This document shows positions 27,914 through 29,223 of a DNA stretch of 29,223 bases, in pieces. The DNA is from Mycoemilia scoparia (taxonomy: Eukaryota > Kickxellomycota > Kickxellomycetes > Kickxellales > Kickxellaceae): contig JANBPU010000199.1 of assembly GCA_027575805.1 (NCBI GenBank), forward strand, positions 1 to 29,223, in the 5' to 3' direction. A program made the position numbers and the translations under genes. The first letter of the stretch is position 1, and each line of letters starts with the position of its first letter. The notes beneath the pieces were generated by a model. That model saw only the letters and a program-made list of their open reading frames with translations. It had not been told where the DNA came from and made no database searches.

Positions 27914-28015
27914 TGGGCAATAATTTTTGAAGGGTGAAACTTTACTAGTAAAACTGGACATCCATTTGGCTGTGATTCCCCCTATAAATATTCACCCTTC
28001 AAAAATTATGATCCA
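27914..28015 (+). mobile_element. MITE-like element, copy 4 (best preserved)
   Basis: A 102-bp element flanked by TA (27912-27913 and 28016-28017). The left terminus TGGGCAATAATTTTTGAAGG and the reverse-complemented right terminus TGGATCATAATTTTTGAAGG pair over about 24 bp with four mismatches. The interior contains the perfect 12-bp palindrome TTTACTAGTAAA, followed by CTGGACATCC and TTTGGCTGTGATTCCCCC. It is in the same orientation as copy 3. A short open frame through it is a by-product (see rejected items). Confidence 0.9.
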
Positions 28016-28771
28016 TATCTCTGACATAGTCCTTGGGAGATCAGATATGTCACCAATTTATTTTATATACAATCTCAGAGCTTTGGAATTATCATTTACT
28101 ACACTGAAAGATCCGGCATAATTAGCATTGAATTAATATAGTTGGTGTGAATGGCTTGGATAACCATTGCATACTTTATCTATAATACCTGTACTCAAAA
28201 GTCAACCTTTGACTTCAGAATTGTCTTTTGGCCTAATGGTAAGGTATACAGGCTTTACTAGTTTGCGCTTGGCAATAAACTCCATTTAATTCACCAGCCC
28301 TAATACCAACCTCAACACCCGGACTAATCACTCTGCTTCAAAATGTTGACTGCTACTTTTGCTGTCTCTGTTTGCAATACCAGCATTGATTCCCCCTCCA
28401 TCGTTACTCTCTAAAACATCAGTCATGTCATTAGGAACTTGACGCTCTAGTTGCTTCAATTGTACACATAAAATTACCCTATCAAGCAACCACTAACATT
28501 GCCAATCCCTCCTGGCCAGATATTCGCTACTACTATTGTTCATTGCCATGTATCTGGGTCAACCATTCGACTACCCTGCCCTGACCACAAAACCAACCTG
28601 CTTGCAATATTTTTTTTTATGTCAATGATTCATTTTTTGTAGATTACATTCATATCTGCTACTATCAGTTCCCAACAGGTTTTGCATCTGTATTCAAATC
28701 CAATTGGAAATATTGTCAAATTGAATTTGTAGTCATTTAGAAAAAGTGTTTACACTAGTTTTGGGTACATT

Positions 28772-28789
28772 AATGAATGAATGAATGAA
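28772..28789 (+). repeat. (AATG)n microsatellite
   Basis: Four to five tandem units of AATG in intergenic DNA. Confidence 0.85.
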
Positions 28790-29152
28790 ATTTAATGTGA
28801 TCCATTAATATAGCAATTGTCATGTATAACAAATCGACCAGGTCAAGCGAGAATTTATGTTGTATAATGTTTCATTTGCTATTAAACATTGTCAGAAATC
28901 TACTCAATAGTACATCACCTAGAGACTAATTGCAATAGGCAGTGGTATCTGGTTTATTCTTATTGAGGTCCACGTGTGTGTATCCAAAAGAAGTTCAAGG
29001 TGGATCTCTCGTTTCCAAACATTGCTTCGCTAGAGTGTAAGGAGTTGGGTGTCTGCGGTTCATTTTTTTGGGCTGCAGATCGATCCAATGTCGATCCAAA
29101 ATACCCCAAAAGTTGGTCATTGCTTCGCACCATCTCCAGATACTGCAAAAGC

Positions 29153-29156
29153 AAAA
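29153..29156 (-). terminator. Possible Pol III terminator of tRNA-Lys
   Basis: On the minus strand TTTT follows 6 nt after the tRNA 3' end, with a second TTTT at 29147-29150. Four T is a minimal signal, so one or both may be used. Confidence 0.4.
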
Positions 29157-29161
29157 GGAAA

Positions 29162-29223
29162 CGCCCAACGTGGGGGTCGAACCCACAACCTTGAGATTAA
29201 GAGTCTCACGCTCTACCGATTGA
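29162..29223 (-). tRNA. tRNA-Lys (anticodon CTT), partial, cut by window end
   Basis: The minus-strand sequence carries the end of the D arm, an anticodon stem TGAGA/TCTCA around the loop CTCTTAA (anticodon CTT), the T arm GTGGG-TTCGACC-CCCAC with B box GGTTCGACCCC, the acceptor 3' strand GTTGGGC and discriminator G. About ten nucleotides of the 5' acceptor strand and D stem lie outside the window, so acceptor pairing cannot be checked. Confidence 0.92.

Larger units (their letters stand above)
28018..29161. other. Intergenic region between MITE copy 4 and tRNA-Lys
   Basis: 1144 nt without a gene I can support. It has an (AATG)n run at 28772-28789. The last 190 nt or so are less AT-rich and contain the direct repeat CATTGCTTCGC at 29020-29030 and 29118-29128, with open frames on both strands that match no family known to me. 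Confidence 0.4.

Noticed and set aside
27927..28121. Small plus-strand ORF whose start resembles a minus-strand ORF at 16960-17166 (both begin with Met, then Gly-Glu and LLVKLDI)
   Set aside because: Both run through MITE copies 4 and 2, and the similarity is explained by the shared non-coding element. The similarity ends at or near the element edges and copy 3 lacks the open frame.
28976..29194. Plus-strand ORF ending in WGSNPQP
   Set aside because: The end is the antisense translation of tRNA-Lys, a known source of spurious predicted proteins. The rest matches no family I recognise.

Overview
The window is nuclear DNA of a fungus. It carries intron-containing genes with GT-AG introns of about 97 to 240 nt, tRNA genes with internal A and B boxes, and proteins that match eukaryotic housekeeping families (eIF3h, listerin, COG7, V-ATPase subunit d, COX18, TTC27/Emw1). 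The AT-rich intergenic DNA, roughly 100-nt introns and several microsatellites would suit a zoosporic or other early-diverging fungus (a chytrid is my guess), but nothing seen here fixes the lineage.

Layout: a cluster of degenerate inverted-repeat elements (95-322); a TatD-type nuclease gene in four exons (719-1988, +); tRNA-Pro(AGG) (2212-2283, -); eIF3h (2933-4279, -), divergent from acetyl-CoA acetyltransferase ERG10 (5148-6501, +, two exons); the giant ribosome-quality-control E3 ligase listerin/LTN1 (7434-13948, +, two exons); a choline-transporter-like (CTL/SLC44) membrane protein (14646-16556, -), convergent with LTN1; COG7 (17515-20730, -), divergent from V-ATPase subunit d/VMA6 (21194-22240, +); COX18, a mitochondrial Oxa1-type insertase (22671-24134, +, two exons); TTC27/EMW1, a TPR protein (24627-27512, +); about 1.6 kb of intergenic DNA with two more inverted-repeat elements; and a tRNA-Lys(CTT) cut by the window end (29162-29223, -).

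The genes are unrelated housekeeping functions rather than a pathway cluster: translation (eIF3h, listerin, tRNAs), membrane traffic and acidification (COG7, VMA6, CTL), mitochondrial biogenesis (COX18), mevalonate/sterol precursor supply (ERG10) and DNA metabolism (TatD). I found no virus-like, toxin, CRISPR or secondary-metabolite gene set.

The most notable structure outside the genes is a family of short (about 100-130 bp) non-coding elements with terminal inverted repeats built on ATTTTTGAAGGGTGA. There are four clear copies and one partial copy, three of them flanked by TA on both sides, which fits MITEs mobilised by a Tc1/mariner-like transposase. Other points of interest are a GC-AG intron behind a 28-nt first exon in the TatD gene, a run of introns that split Asp codons after the G, a TATA-like motif about 145 nt upstream of several ATGs, and a 16-bp inverted repeat between the convergent LTN1 and CTL genes.
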